This document shows positions 49,848 to 58,995 of a DNA stretch of 64,000 nt, piece by piece. The position numbers were made by a program, and so were the translations under genes. The stretch is taken from positions 186,001-250,000 of the forward strand of contig NZ_BBWJ01000004.1 of the NCBI RefSeq assembly GCF_001463745.1, given 5' to 3'. Source of the stretch: Aureimonas sp. AU22. Its GTDB lineage: Bacteria > Pseudomonadota > Alphaproteobacteria > Rhizobiales > Rhizobiaceae. The number at the start of each line of letters is the position of its first letter. Positions within the stretch are counted from its first letter, which is position 1. The notes beneath the pieces were generated by a model. The model was not told where the DNA came from and searched no databases. It saw only the letters and a program-made list of their open reading frames with translations.

Positions 49848-52800
49848 GCGCTCTTCTTCGACTTGATCGCAGCGCGCCGTGACGCGAAGGCTGCCTGTTC
49901 CGCCGCGCTGGACATGCGATTGGTGGCGTCAATCGATCCGCCGAACCCCTCGGCCAGCGTGTCCACGATACGGTCGAGCCGCATGGTGACGTCGCGCATG
50001 TCGCCTCGTGAGGCGAAGCCGCTCTGGCCGTTTAGATTGGCCGCCGTGCGCCGAAGCATCTCAGTCCGGGGGTACGGGTCACGAACGAGACCGAGGCGCA
50101 TTGCGTCGACCTTCTGCGCACCACCAGCTCGCGCCACGTCATCCTGGTTCCAAACGACTTCGCCTCGATGGACGAGACCGGCCACCTCTTTGCGGCCGCC
50201 CGGCCCCGTGTAGCCGCCGGCATCGTAGTTCATGCCCGCATAGCGCTGCTCAATTGCGCGCAGGATGGCCTGATCGGACGGCTTCATGGACGAAATCCAT
50301 GCGTTCCATCCGCCTGAACCGAAAGCGCCCGTGTAGTCGTAGCCGGCGGCGCTCGCCGCCTTGACCATGGCCTTGTTGCGTTGGGGGTTCAGGCCCCAAT
50401 TGCGGGTGTCGTTGACGGCCTGCTGGCTCTTCAGTAAATCCGCGAGCGCCTTCTCTACGTTTACGCTGGTGTCGGCGATCGTCTTCAGGAACGCCGCCTG
50501 CTTCTCCATGGTGGTGAGCTGGCTAGTCGCCTTGCCCTCGGCCGCCTTCAGCGACGCGCTGACGCTGTTGAAGATGGCGACGTATTCCGGGCTCGTCTTG
50601 AAGTAATCCTTGGCCTTCGACAGAAGGTCGCCGGCCGCGCCGGTCAGGTTGCCCATTGCCTCCTTGTCGCCCGCGTTGGCCTTCGCCAGCGTTTCGCCGT
50701 AGACCCGCTGGGCCTCCTTCACCTGGTCGGCTTGGCTCAGGGTCGAGCTGTCGCTGAGCTTCAGCTGGCTCTGGTAGGAACGCAGCCCGTCGCGGTAGCT
50801 GAGGATCGTCTGATAGACGCTTTGCAGCTGCGACTTCGACGCGTCGAGCGAGGCGAGCGCCGCGTCCCTGGCGTCCTGCGCCAACTCCGCCGCGGTGCGC
50901 GCCGTGCCGTTGAAGGCCTTCACAACGCCGGACAGCTGCGGAAAGGCCTTGATCAGCGCATCGAACGCGTCGCCCGCCAGTTCGGACCCGTCGACGATCC
51001 GCTGCGCCTGCTTGGCGAAGATGGTCGGCAGCAGCGACGTGTCCGCGCCGAGCTTGGCGGCGTCCTCCTTCGACTTGTCGAACGTCTTGATCAGGTCGCG
51101 CGCCTGCGTGAGGTAGCCCTCCCCGTTCAGGTCGTCGAGCTGGTCGCGCAGGCCCGTTTCGAAGTCGCTGCGAGCCTTCGTCATGGCGAAGGTCAGGTCT
51201 TCCTCGACGATCCGCGCGACGTCCTCGCTGGCGACGCCGAGCTTGACCAGTTCGGTGCGCAGAGCCGCCGCAGCGCCTTCCAACGCCAGGACGTTGCTCT
51301 GGACCTCCGTCAGGTCTTCGGACCCGCGAAGGGCCGCGCGCAGCTGCTCGACACCGGCCTTCTTGGCGCGATCCACCTCGGCGGCCGCATCGCCGAACGC
51401 GACGGACGTGTCGTCGACAAAGGTCAGGAGCGTTTCGGACGCCTGCCGGATTGCGTCGCGCGCCTTCGCCCACGGGCCTTCAAGACCCTGACCCGCCAGG
51501 AGACCGCCCTCGTTCGTCTCGAAGCTGTCGCGGAACGCGGACTTCGCCCGGTTCTGATAGGCGTAGCGATCGAGGCCGACTTGGTAGTGCAACGCGGTGC
51601 TGTTTTCGCTGCCGTATTTCCATGCCTTGCCGCCGACCCGCATGAAATCGGACAGCGCCTGGTCGTCGGCCGCGAAGCTCTTGCGCAGGTTGCTGGTCGG
51701 GACAGCGCCCGACTTCATGCGCTCCTGGTACTCGCGCCACTGCGGAAGCATCTGCTCCCACTCAGCGGCCTGCTGCCGGTGCGCGGCTTCGCGCTCCTTC
51801 TTGTTGAAGAGGTTCTTGGCGAGACCGCCGAGCACGCCAGCGCCGATGCCCGCGATGATGCCGACCGGGCCGAGGCCCATGCCTATTGCGCCGAGACCGC
51901 CGGACAGAGCCCCCGACAAAGGCCCACCCGACGCACCGGAGCCGAAAGCGCCCAAGGCGTTCATAGCCCCCTGGCCGAACGGCGACTTCAGCAGTCCCAT
52001 CAGGCCGCCCGTGCTGCCCGACGCGGACTGCGGCGCCCCTGCATCGAACCGGCCGCTGGTGTAGCTCTCCGGGCCGCCGAGCTTCCGCTGATAATCCTCG
52101 AGGCCTTGGGATACGCCCTTGGCAACGATCTTCTGATCGTTGGTGGACGAGGCGACGTTGGTGCTGCCGAGGTGCTTGTTGAACAGCGAGGCGAACTTGG
52201 AGCTGTAGCCGCTGACGGATGTGCCGACGACGTCCTTCGCCGCAAGATTGCGCATCCCACCTTCGCCGGCGAACCATGCCTGCGAAGCCCCGACCATGCC
52301 GTACTTCGTTGCGTACCGATCCCCGAAGCGGCTCTTGAACACCGCATCCTGGATATTCTTGCTGCCAAGGAACTCGACGTTGGAGACGACGCGCCCGAGC
52401 GCCTCCTTCGACCACTGCGGGATGTTCGCGCCCATCATCTGATAAGCGCCGTAGGCCCGGTCGCCGGTGCGCGTGATCGGGCCGAGCGCGGAATAGTTGC
52501 CGGCCGGCGAGCCGCTCTCGATCGTGCGGATGGCCTTCGCCGCAGCGTTTAGTTCGCCGGAAAAACTCGTGAGCGCGGGAAGAACGCTCCGCTGAACCGT
52601 CGCGATCGGTGCGGCATAGGTCTGTTCGATGGCGCGGGTGGCGCCGAATGCGGGGGCGTTCTGGTTTGCGGCAGTGCGGGGGGCGTTCGCAGTGAGGGTG
52701 CCGAGAGCACCTAGAAGGCCGCCGCCCGAACCCGACGATGGCGACCCTCCGGAGAATGCGCCGACGAGCTTTTCCAACCCGATCCGCGCGAACGCCTGGG

Positions 52801-55234
52801 CCATGTTTTTCAGACCGCCGAGAATGCTGTCGATCGCGTTCTCGCCCGACATGAAGCCGTCGACGATGTCCCTCAAGGCGTCGCGGCCGATCTCCCCGGT
52901 TTCTTGAAGGCGGTCCTGCGTCTCGATCAGCGCATCGTTGAACCGACGCTCTTCGGCGAGACGTTGCCCGTTGGCGCTGGTGTAATCGACCCCCGTGCTC
53001 CGGACGAACTCGCGGACGCGCTGCTCGGCTTCCGGTAGGCCAAGGATGGACCTTTCGAAGGCGAGATCGTCGAACGCTGTGCTGACCCGCTTGGCCTGCT
53101 CCTGCGTCTCGCGCAGCTTCGTCAAGCTGTCGGTCAGGGTTCCGATCTCGGCCGCCGCCGCCTCGATCTCGGCGACCTGGGCAGGGGTGACGACCTGATT
53201 GTTTTCCCGCGCCAGCCGGTAGGCGTCCGCCAGCATGCGCGTGCGGGCTTCGGCCGAAGCCATGGCGCCTTCAGACTGGCCGAACATATCGACCTGCCGG
53301 CGCATCGCCTCCACCTGATCCAGGGTGGCCGTACGCTGGTCTTCCACTGCCTTCAGGTAGGCCTTCGCGTCCTCGGCGCGCTTCAAGCCGGCGTCGTGCT
53401 TGGCCTGCTCGCGCACGGCGGCCGTGGCCTCTTGCTGGGCGGCATCGTAGGCAGCGATGGCGTCGGCGTTCCCTGCGACGCTCTCCTTCAGCTTTTCGTA
53501 GCGCGCATTCACCTCGGCAATGGCCGCCGCCTCTTCGGAGAGCCCAATGGCGGCACGCTTTGCTCGCTCTTCGCGTAGATTGTCGTTGGCCGCGTCGGTA
53601 ATCGGCTTCATGGCCGCGTTCGCCGCCGCGACCGCGGCCTGGACTTGACCCATCGTGCGAGCGCTATCAGCGGCCGCTTGGAATGCCGCGTTGATGCGCT
53701 CGGCCTCGGTGCGCGCGTCTGGCGCCATGGACGTTAGCTCGCCCATCGCTCGACCGTAGGCGGCGGCCATCCGATCTGCGGCTACTGCTACGCTGTCGAG
53801 CGAACGCTTGGTGCCAGCAAGGGTCTGCTGGGCCGTGACGTTGGCTTCGATGCTTTCCTGGGTCGCCTTTGCAAAGGCGATGATCGCCTTATCCGCAGTC
53901 GACGACTGGATTGCACCAAGTGCCCTATGGAGTTCGAAGAAATCGGGATTGCCCGCCGAGACAGAAGCCCGAAACGCGTCGGCTGCCTTCTTCAGGTCGA
54001 CCAGCGCTGGGGCCGTGCGACGGGACAGACCAGTCGCGTCGAATGGGGCGAAGCTTTCCAGTACGTCACTGGCGGATCGCGCTTGGCTTTTCGTCCCCTC
54101 ACGAACCCTCGCCTCGGCACTTGCCCGAATTGCTTCGATGGAACGGCGTCCGTATTTGTCGGCCCCTTCCTCCGCCAGCCCGTACGCCTGACGTAGCGCC
54201 CGGATGCTCTCCGCCTGTTTCTCGACGATGTTGCCGATCGGCTCGACCTTCTCGCGGAAGGTGTACCAAAGCCCGGCGGCCGCGACCGACGCCGCCGTCA
54301 GGCCAATGCCGACCGGTCCAAGGGCGGAGACGACGGTGCCGAACGCGCTGCGGGCGGAACCGGCGATCTCCTTCAGGCCCTGCTTGAACCCATTTTGGCC
54401 GGCGATCGCCTCGAAAATCTGGCCGCTTTGCGTCGCAGCGATCTGGCCGATGGAAGCGCCGCCGGCATACATCGTTGCGATGTCGATCCCCTGCGACCTC
54501 AGGTTCGACATCTGGTGGCCGGCAAGCTGAAGGTTCTCGTTCGCCGCCGTGAGGTTCTTCGTCGCGTCCTTGAACCGCGCGTTCGCCAGGGCATGACCCT
54601 TCGCCAACTCGCTGCTGTCGATAGCCCCGGCGCGGGCAAGAGCGTTGTACTGATCGAGCTCGGCGTTCAGCCGCCCTTGGGCCACGGCGACTGGGTCGAT
54701 CTCGGCGCGCAGCTTGGCGGCAGCAGCGGCAAGCTGCGTCTGCGCGTCGGCCTGGGCTTTGATCGCAGCCTCTTGCGCCTGGGCGTTCCGAAGTGTCTGT
54801 GTCGCGGCCTCGCGTTGTGCAGCCGAAACCTTCTGCGTGCTTCCCAGAAGCGAGGACAAACCTGTCGCATCAACGTCCATGCGCAAGTTGGGGGCAACGA
54901 CGCGCTGCAACTGCTGCTGTAGCTGCTGGATCGAGCGGCCGTATTGCTCGACCGTCAGTCGCCCGGCATCCAGGCCGTTCGTCGCCGCACGCATGCCGCG
55001 CTCATATGCGGCCCACGCCGCGGGTGCACCAGCCAACTGGCGCTGGAGGCGGTCGACCTCGCGTTCGACGGTTCCGATCCGTTTCGCGGAGGTGTCAGAA
55101 GTGCGGGCGAACTCGTCTACGCCCCGCGCCGCGCCACCCGCCGCTCCCTTAAGCTTGTCGAGCTTGGAGGCGACGGCATCGACCCCCTGCTCTTCAGCTC
55201 GGAAGGTCGCGGTCGTGATGGTTTGGTTGGCCAT
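49844..55234 (-). CDS. tail tape measure protein with transglycosylase-like domain
   Basis: 1796 residues, the longest gene here. Long helical stretches flank a hydrophobic segment near 290-330 (FGTVVSALGPVGIGLTAASVAAAGLWY) and another near 1105-1140. Residues about 905-1030 resemble a lytic transglycosylase (IESGSPAGNYSALGPITRTGDRAYGAYQMMGANIPQW..ASQAWFAGEGGM). Length should set the tail length, by the usual 1.5 A per residue about 270 nm, but this is only a rule of thumb. Confidence 0.92.
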   Translation of the reverse strand: MANQTITTATFRAEEQGVDAVASKLDKLKGAAGGAARGVDEFARTSDTSAKRIGTVEREVDRLQRQLAGAPAAWAAYERGMRAATNGLDAGRLTVEQYGRSIQQLQQQLQRVVAPNLRMDVDATGLSSLLGSTQKVSAAQREAATQTLRNAQAQEAAIKAQADAQTQLAAAAAKLRAEIDPVAVAQGRLNAELDQYNALARAGAIDSSELAKGHALANARFKDATKNLTAANENLQLAGHQMSNLRSQGIDIATMYAGGASIGQIAATQSGQIFEAIAGQNGFKQGLKEIAGSARSAFGTVVSALGPVGIGLTAASVAAAGLWYTFREKVEPIGNIVEKQAESIRALRQAYGLAEEGADKYGRRSIEAIRASAEARVREGTKSQARSASDVLESFAPFDATGLSRRTAPALVDLKKAADAFRASVSAGNPDFFELHRALGAIQSSTADKAIIAFAKATQESIEANVTAQQTLAGTKRSLDSVAVAADRMAAAYGRAMGELTSMAPDARTEAERINAAFQAAADSARTMGQVQAAVAAANAAMKPITDAANDNLREERAKRAAIGLSEEAAAIAEVNARYEKLKESVAGNADAIAAYDAAQQEATAAVREQAKHDAGLKRAEDAKAYLKAVEDQRTATLDQVEAMRRQVDMFGQSEGAMASAEARTRMLADAYRLARENNQVVTPAQVAEIEAAAAEIGTLTDSLTKLRETQEQAKRVSTAFDDLAFERSILGLPEAEQRVREFVRSTGVDYTSANGQRLAEERRFNDALIETQDRLQETGEIGRDALRDIVDGFMSGENAIDSILGGLKNMAQAFARIGLEKLVGAFSGGSPSSGSGGGLLGALGTLTANAPRTAANQNAPAFGATRAIEQTYAAPIATVQRSVLPALTSFSGELNAAAKAIRTIESGSPAGNYSALGPITRTGDRAYGAYQMMGANIPQWSKEALGRVVSNVEFLGSKNIQDAVFKSRFGDRYATKYGMVGASQAWFAGEGGMRNLAAKDVVGTSVSGYSSKFASLFNKHLGSTNVASSTNDQKIVAKGVSQGLEDYQRKLGGPESYTSGRFDAGAPQSASGSTGGLMGLLKSPFGQGAMNALGAFGSGASGGPLSGALSGGLGAIGMGLGPVGIIAGIGAGVLGGLAKNLFNKKEREAAHRQQAAEWEQMLPQWREYQERMKSGAVPTSNLRKSFAADDQALSDFMRVGGKAWKYGSENSTALHYQVGLDRYAYQNRAKSAFRDSFETNEGGLLAGQGLEGPWAKARDAIRQASETLLTFVDDTSVAFGDAAAEVDRAKKAGVEQLRAALRGSEDLTEVQSNVLALEGAAAALRTELVKLGVASEDVARIVEEDLTFAMTKARSDFETGLRDQLDDLNGEGYLTQARDLIKTFDKSKEDAAKLGADTSLLPTIFAKQAQRIVDGSELAGDAFDALIKAFPQLSGVVKAFNGTARTAAELAQDARDAALASLDASKSQLQSVYQTILSYRDGLRSYQSQLKLSDSSTLSQADQVKEAQRVYGETLAKANAGDKEAMGNLTGAAGDLLSKAKDYFKTSPEYVAIFNSVSASLKAAEGKATSQLTTMEKQAAFLKTIADTSVNVEKALADLLKSQQAVNDTRNWGLNPQRNKAMVKAASAAGYDYTGAFGSGGWNAWISSMKPSDQAILRAIEQRYAGMNYDAGGYTGPGGRKEVAGLVHRGEVVWNQDDVARAGGAQKVDAMRLGLVRDPYPRTEMLRRTAANLNGQSGFASRGDMRDVTMRLDRIVDTLAEGFGGSIDATNRMSSAAEQAAFASRRAAIKSKKSA

Positions 55235-55242
55235 GGAGACCT

Positions 55243-55273
55243 CAAAGAAAAAGGCCCACCGGAAGGTGAGCCT
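55243..55273 (-). terminator. terminator before the tape measure gene
   Basis: Minus strand: AGGCTCACC-TTCC-GGTGGGCCT stem followed by TTTTTCTTTG, 9 bp upstream of the tape measure start. Confidence 0.75.
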
Positions 55274-55307
55274 CGTGTATCAAGCTGCCCACCGAAGGGA
55301 GGGGCAC

Positions 55308-55559
55308 ATGTGGTTCAAAGCGTTAGTCTCAGTCGCCTGTGTGGCCGTGATCGGGTTCGTCGCGTTTTATAGCTGGGACCGCTACACCGCGGCGTCGGCG
55401 CGGCAAGAAGCCGAGGATGCCGAGGTCGCTTTGTTCCAAGCCTGTTCCGAAGCTGCGAACGCTTATCGGGTCGGTCAGCTGACTGCCGAAAAAGCCGTTC
55501 AGCTACGCGAATGCAAACGTGTGGGCATACCAACTGGGCTAGAGCACATTTTCGATTGA
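55308..55559 (+). CDS. small single-span membrane protein, inserted plus-strand gene
   Basis: 83 residues; GGGAGGGGCAC precedes the ATG. One N-terminal membrane segment (MWFKALVSVACVAVIGFVAFYSW), then a charged helical tail with two Cys (LFQACSEAANAYRVGQLTAEKAVQLRECKRVG). Opposite strand to the late operon, with hairpins on both sides. Confidence 0.75.
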   Translation: MWFKALVSVACVAVIGFVAFYSWDRYTAASARQEAEDAEVALFQACSEAANAYRVGQLTAEKAVQLRECKRVGIPTGLEHIFD

Positions 55560-55561
55560 AA

Positions 55562-55591
55562 GAAGGCCGGTGAGCGAACCCACCGGCCTTC
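55562..55591. terminator. bidirectional hairpin after the 55308 gene
   Basis: Perfect 11-bp stem GAAGGCCGGTG/CACCGGCCTTC with an 8-base loop, 2 bp after the stop codon; on the minus strand it is followed by TTTC. Confidence 0.65.
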
Positions 55592-55643
55592 AGGTTCAGA
55601 TCAGCACCCTCTGAGAGTGTGATGCGTCAACGGAGGACGACGC

Positions 55644-55871
55644 ATGGCAGATTACAGCGACATCGATCGGTGCATTTCGGCTCTTGAAGCCGTCAAGCTC
55701 ACCAGAAGCTACTACGCCTCCAGTGCAGAGGGCGCGGAGCAGATCAAGAAAATCGTCACGATGCTCGGCATGAAGGACGAAGGGTATTCACATCCGCCGA
55801 TCACCCTGAGCGTGGCTCGGGCAATCCATCAGACCTATCTCGGCCCGGTTCCTACGGCACCAGAAGCCTGA
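55644..55871 (+). CDS. small hypothetical protein, inserted plus-strand gene
   Basis: 75 residues; GGAGGA lies 7 bases before the ATG. MADYSDIDRCISALEAVKLTRSYYASSAEGAEQIKKIVTMLGMKDEGYSHPPITLSVARAIHQTYLG is a compact helical protein of no known family. Overlaps the end of the convergent tail gene by 20 bp. Confidence 0.65.
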   Translation: MADYSDIDRCISALEAVKLTRSYYASSAEGAEQIKKIVTMLGMKDEGYSHPPITLSVARAIHQTYLGPVPTAPEA

Positions 55872-56394
55872 TCCCGAACGCTGGCGGCCGTTTCAGCCGG
55901 ATCGTGCCGTCGGCCGGCCGAATGTCGTAACAGGACGGTTCCAGGACGACGTCGCCGTCCATGATCGCGAGAACAGGGCTCGATCCGAGCTGATAGACGT
56001 TCTCGCGCTCGTCGATGATCATCGCGTCGACGATACGGCCGGACTTGACGACCGGTTCGGCTGTGGCTCTCAGAGCCTCGAGGGCCAGCTTCGCCTCAAG
56101 GCGCTTGATCGCCGCCTTAATCTGCTCGGGCTGGACCGCGAAGGGGCCGGCCCCTGGCTTGGCCGACAGAAGCTGCTTCACCTGCCGGTCGATCGGCACC
56201 TCGAAGTTAATCACGAGGTAAGTCTCGCCGTTGGTCCCGGTCACGGGTACGTCGGCATAGCGCCCCTTGGCGAGAGGCAGCCAGTGCATCGGCTCCAGCG
56301 CGGGCGCTGCCGAACCCCATACGGTTTCGCCTTCCTGTAGCCGGATATGTGATACGCGACCGCTTCCGGCCTCTGCGTAGCTGACGTCAGCCAT
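55852..56394 (-). CDS. hypothetical tail protein
   Basis: 180 residues from ATG 56394. MADVSYAEAGSGRVSHIRLQEGETVWGSAAPALEPMHWLPL; centre KRLEAKLALEALRATAEPVVKSGRIVDAMIIDERENVYQLGSSPVLAIMDGDVV. No family recognised. Overlaps the chaperone frame by 8 bp. Confidence 0.7.
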   Translation of the reverse strand: MADVSYAEAGSGRVSHIRLQEGETVWGSAAPALEPMHWLPLAKGRYADVPVTGTNGETYLVINFEVPIDRQVKQLLSAKPGAGPFAVQPEQIKAAIKRLEAKLALEALRATAEPVVKSGRIVDAMIIDERENVYQLGSSPVLAIMDGDVVLEPSCYDIRPADGTIRLKRPPAFGIRLLVP

Positions 56395-57045
56395 GATGCT
56401 CTCCTGATGGCGCAGCTGCGGCGCGCTTGAAGCGAGCCAGCGTCTGTCGGAACTGCGCATTGAACTCTTCGTCCGTCTGCGGTTCTGCCTCGTCCTCAGG
56501 CTCGGGCACGTCATGCCCGCGAAGACGAGCGCGCTGGCGCCAGTCTGCCGCGATCCGGTCGTTCGCCGACCTGATCGCCGTGTTCAGCCGGACGAGGTCG
56601 CACTCGACGATTGCCTCGTCCGTCCAGCCGGGCAGCGCGACGATTGCCGCCCGGTAGGTGCTTTCCAACGCCTCCTCAGGCGTGATCAGCCGTTTCCCTC
56701 TGCGCCCTCGTCGGACTGCTTGGTCTCATCGGCTTCGAGGTCGGGATCGCGTCCGCCGTTGGCGAGCCGAGTGACGTAGCTCATCACGTCGCCCATCAGG
56801 TGGCGGGTGCCGGCGAGCCACACGGCCTCTTCTAGGTCTTTGCTCGACACGTCCCTCATGGGGACGCCCTGGCGCACGACGAACGTGATTGCGGCGAGGT
56901 CGGAGCCTGCGACCGCAGCGAGGGCGTTGGAGAAGCCGCCGAAACGGTTCGAGATGGCGGTGGCGGCCTTGAGGTTGGCCTTCAGTTCATACTCGTCATC
57001 GCCCAGCGTGATGACGACGCCAGCGGAAAGGGTCTGTGCGGACAT
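56387..57045 (-). CDS. tail assembly chaperone, G and G-T products via -1 frameshift
   Basis: Zero frame 57045-56686 encodes 119 residues (MSAQTLSAGVVITLGDDEYELKANLKAATAISNRFGGFSNALAAVAG), the lambda gpG role. The second frame (56692-56387) lies in -1 phase with no own start worth the name. Slipping at GGGAAAC joins them into a 219-residue protein continuing RLITPEEALESTYRAAIVALPGWTDEAIVECDLVRLNTA. This is the conserved pair that coats the tape measure protein during tail assembly. Confidence 0.87.
56668..56698 (-). promoter_or_regulatory. programmed -1 ribosomal frameshift signal
   Basis: Minus strand: heptamer G-GGA-AAC (56698-56692) in the correct phase (GAG-GGA-AAC-GGC-TGA), 8 nt spacer, then a 6-bp stem ACGCCT/AGGCGT (56683-56668) with loop GAGG. 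The stop of the zero frame is 3 bases after the heptamer. Confidence 0.87.
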
Positions 57046-57143
57046 TGGAAGTTCCTACCGGGTTCGGGATGGGTGCCGGGGATCGGGGGTGGACGGACGG
57101 CGCCCCGACAACGCCGCCCGCCCGTCTCTCGCGAGAGAGGCTG

Positions 57144-57605
57144 TTAGGGCGTCACGACCTCGATCGGCGCCTCGTTCGGCTGCAGGGTGAAGGTCACCGT
57201 CTGCGTGTCGTTCGGACCACCGCGACCGCGCGGCTTGCCCATGACGAGTGCGGAAATGTACGTGACCGAGAAGGTGCCGTCGGCGTTCGGCTCTTCGATC
57301 TTGAAGTTGAACGACGCGAGGCTGTCGGCGGCCGCCTGGCACGCGATCTGCCCGACATCGCCGGCACGCCGCGAGCACACGATGTCCATCGCCTGGGCGT
57401 TTGCGGTGCCCTTGGCGTGACGGGCGCGGGCGTCCTCGACTTCCTCGACCGTGATGTCGTTGTAGGTGTCGCCGGTGCCGGGCACCGAGCGGACGCCGCC
57501 GATCTTCTTGTATGTGTCGGCCGCGAGCGCGGTCTGCGTGTAGTCGGCCGTTGCACCGCCGATCGAAATGCGCGTGCGCGCGACCGGCAAGGGGTTGTTC
57601 GCCAT
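57144..57605 (-). CDS. major tail protein
   Basis: 153 residues; AAGGAACAAGG precedes the ATG. MANNPLPVARTRISIGGATADYTQTALAADTYKKIGGVRSVPGTGDTYNDITVEEVEDARARHAKGTANAQAMDIVC follows the fold of short siphoviral tail tube proteins. Place just before the chaperone frames and behind a terminator supports this. Confidence 0.85.
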   Translation of the reverse strand: MANNPLPVARTRISIGGATADYTQTALAADTYKKIGGVRSVPGTGDTYNDITVEEVEDARARHAKGTANAQAMDIVCSRRAGDVGQIACQAAADSLASFNFKIEEPNADGTFSVTYISALVMGKPRGRGGPNDTQTVTFTLQPNEAPIEVVTP

Positions 57606-57628
57606 GACCTTGTTCCTTCTGACGATGG

Positions 57629-57656
57629 CAAAGAAAAAGCCGCCTCAGAGGGCGGC
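57629..57656 (-). terminator. terminator before the major tail gene
   Basis: Minus strand: GCCGCC-CTCTGA-GGCGGC stem followed by TTTTTCTTTG, 24 bp upstream of the major tail start. Confidence 0.75.
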
Positions 57657-57697
57657 CATGGGTCTCGCGGGATGCGAGATGCGGGAGCGGCGAACCG

Positions 57698-57934
57698 CTA
57701 TTCGGTGGGCTTCTCGGCGCCGGCCGTGACGGGCGACTTCTCGCGCGCCGCGCGCGCCGCCTGCTTCTCGGAGCCGCCGATCTCGATCAGGCGGGCGTTC
57801 ACCTTCGCCTCGACGTGCGGATTATCCTTGTCGATGTCGATGGTGGCGTGCTCGCCGGGCTCGATCTCGTGGACCTCGCCCGCCTTGTCGGTGAGACGCT
57901 GGACGATGTGCGAGATGTTGGCGACCTGGACCAT
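57698..57934 (-). CDS. small phage protein
   Basis: 78 residues. MVQVANISHIVQRLTDKAGEVHEIEPGEHATIDIDKDNPHVEAKVNARLIEIGG, then a basic tail. Between tail completion and major tail genes; no family recognised. Confidence 0.65.
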   Translation of the reverse strand: MVQVANISHIVQRLTDKAGEVHEIEPGEHATIDIDKDNPHVEAKVNARLIEIGGSEKQAARAAREKSPVTAGAEKPTE

Positions 57935-57943
57935 GATGGCCTC

Positions 57944-58339
57944 CTATCCGATGATGACAGTTGCGTAGGGAACGGTGATCTCGAGGCGGAAGTATCCAGC
58001 CACCTCGTTCCGGTCGTCCGAGGCGGGCGACTGCGGCGCATAGCACTGCACCCCGTCGAACGCCGTCCCGCGGAACAGTGTCGTGAGGTCTTCAAGCCAT
58101 CCGCGCCCCTCGTCGGTGCTCCGGCCGGCCTTGATGTGGAGCCGCAGGCGGAACCCACCCTCCTCCAGGAACTCGTCATCGCTCTGCCACTGCGATCGCG
58201 ACCACGGGAAGTCCAGAAGAAGCCAGGGGCCGCCGTCGTCGGGCATGCTGGACGAAACGTTCTCGGTCACGATCGGACAGCGGTCGAAGCTGCCCCGCAG
58301 CCGCGCCTCCACAGCGGAGATGACCGAAGGGTGCGCCAT
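57944..58339 (-). CDS. tail terminator/completion protein
   Basis: 131 residues. MAHPSVISAVEARLRGSFDRCPIVTENVSSSMPDDGGPWLLLDFPWSRSQWQSDDEFLEEGGFRLRLHI fits the DUF4128-like tail-completion group by place and pattern. Overlaps the upstream gene by one base. Confidence 0.7.
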   Translation of the reverse strand: MAHPSVISAVEARLRGSFDRCPIVTENVSSSMPDDGGPWLLLDFPWSRSQWQSDDEFLEEGGFRLRLHIKAGRSTDEGRGWLEDLTTLFRGTAFDGVQCYAPQSPASDDRNEVAGYFRLEITVPYATVIIG

Positions 58340-58995
58340 CAGTACGGCCAGACGATAATGGCCGGATGGGAATAGCCCGTCGCGGCGTCGTAGTTGTTCA
58401 GAGTGTAGAGTATCCGGGCGACCTCGCCGAAGCGGGTCTGGGCCACCACGGCGACAGCGGCATAGACGCCGTCCGGTGCCTGATAGGACTGGCCGACGTC
58501 GGTTCGCTTGTGCTTGCGGAACTTGCGCCGGTCGCCGAAGAACGCCCGCTCGGAAACAGTGCGCTCGCGAGGCTCGATCTTCCGGGCATAAGGCTGCGTG
58601 TTGCGGAAAACGTAGCGCTCGCCGTCCGGCATGGGGCCGATCGCGTCCCAGGCGACGCCGTCGATCTCAAGGACGTGGCTGCGCTGATACTTTCCGGTCA
58701 GTCGCGGGCTCTCCAGGATCAGCTGCTCTCCGATCCACTCCAGGGCGCCGCGCACCGGGTCGAAGTTGGCGACGATCACGCCGTCGGGCCGGACACTCGC
58801 CAGCGGCGCGCCCTCCCGCCCGTCGACGTAGACGCGTGGCGTCGGATTGGCGCCGGTCAGCGCGCGGTTCGACTGCCGGATCTCAGTGATCCCGTCCTCT
58901 GCAACCTGGGCGAGGCGCGCCGAGCGCGCGGCCGGCGACTTCAGGTCGCTGGTGAAGACCGAAACCTGCCGGTTGAACGCCTCAAGCTTCATCAT
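58339..58995 (-). CDS. neck/head-tail joining protein
   Basis: 218 residues. MMKLEAFNRQVSVFTSDLKSPAARSARLAQVAEDGITEIRQSNRALTGANPTPRVYVDGREGAPLASV resembles the HK97 gp10-type group by gene order. ATGA overlap with the gene upstream. Confidence 0.65.
   Translation of the reverse strand: MMKLEAFNRQVSVFTSDLKSPAARSARLAQVAEDGITEIRQSNRALTGANPTPRVYVDGREGAPLASVRPDGVIVANFDPVRGALEWIGEQLILESPRLTGKYQRSHVLEIDGVAWDAIGPMPDGERYVFRNTQPYARKIEPRERTVSERAFFGDRRKFRKHKRTDVGQSYQAPDGVYAAVAVVAQTRFGEVARILYTLNNYDAATGYSHPAIIVWPY

Noticed and set aside
54714-55307. Long plus-strand extension upstream of the 55308 gene
   Set aside because: It is the reverse-strand shadow of the tape measure gene; the strong ribosome site and ATG at 55308 mark the true start.
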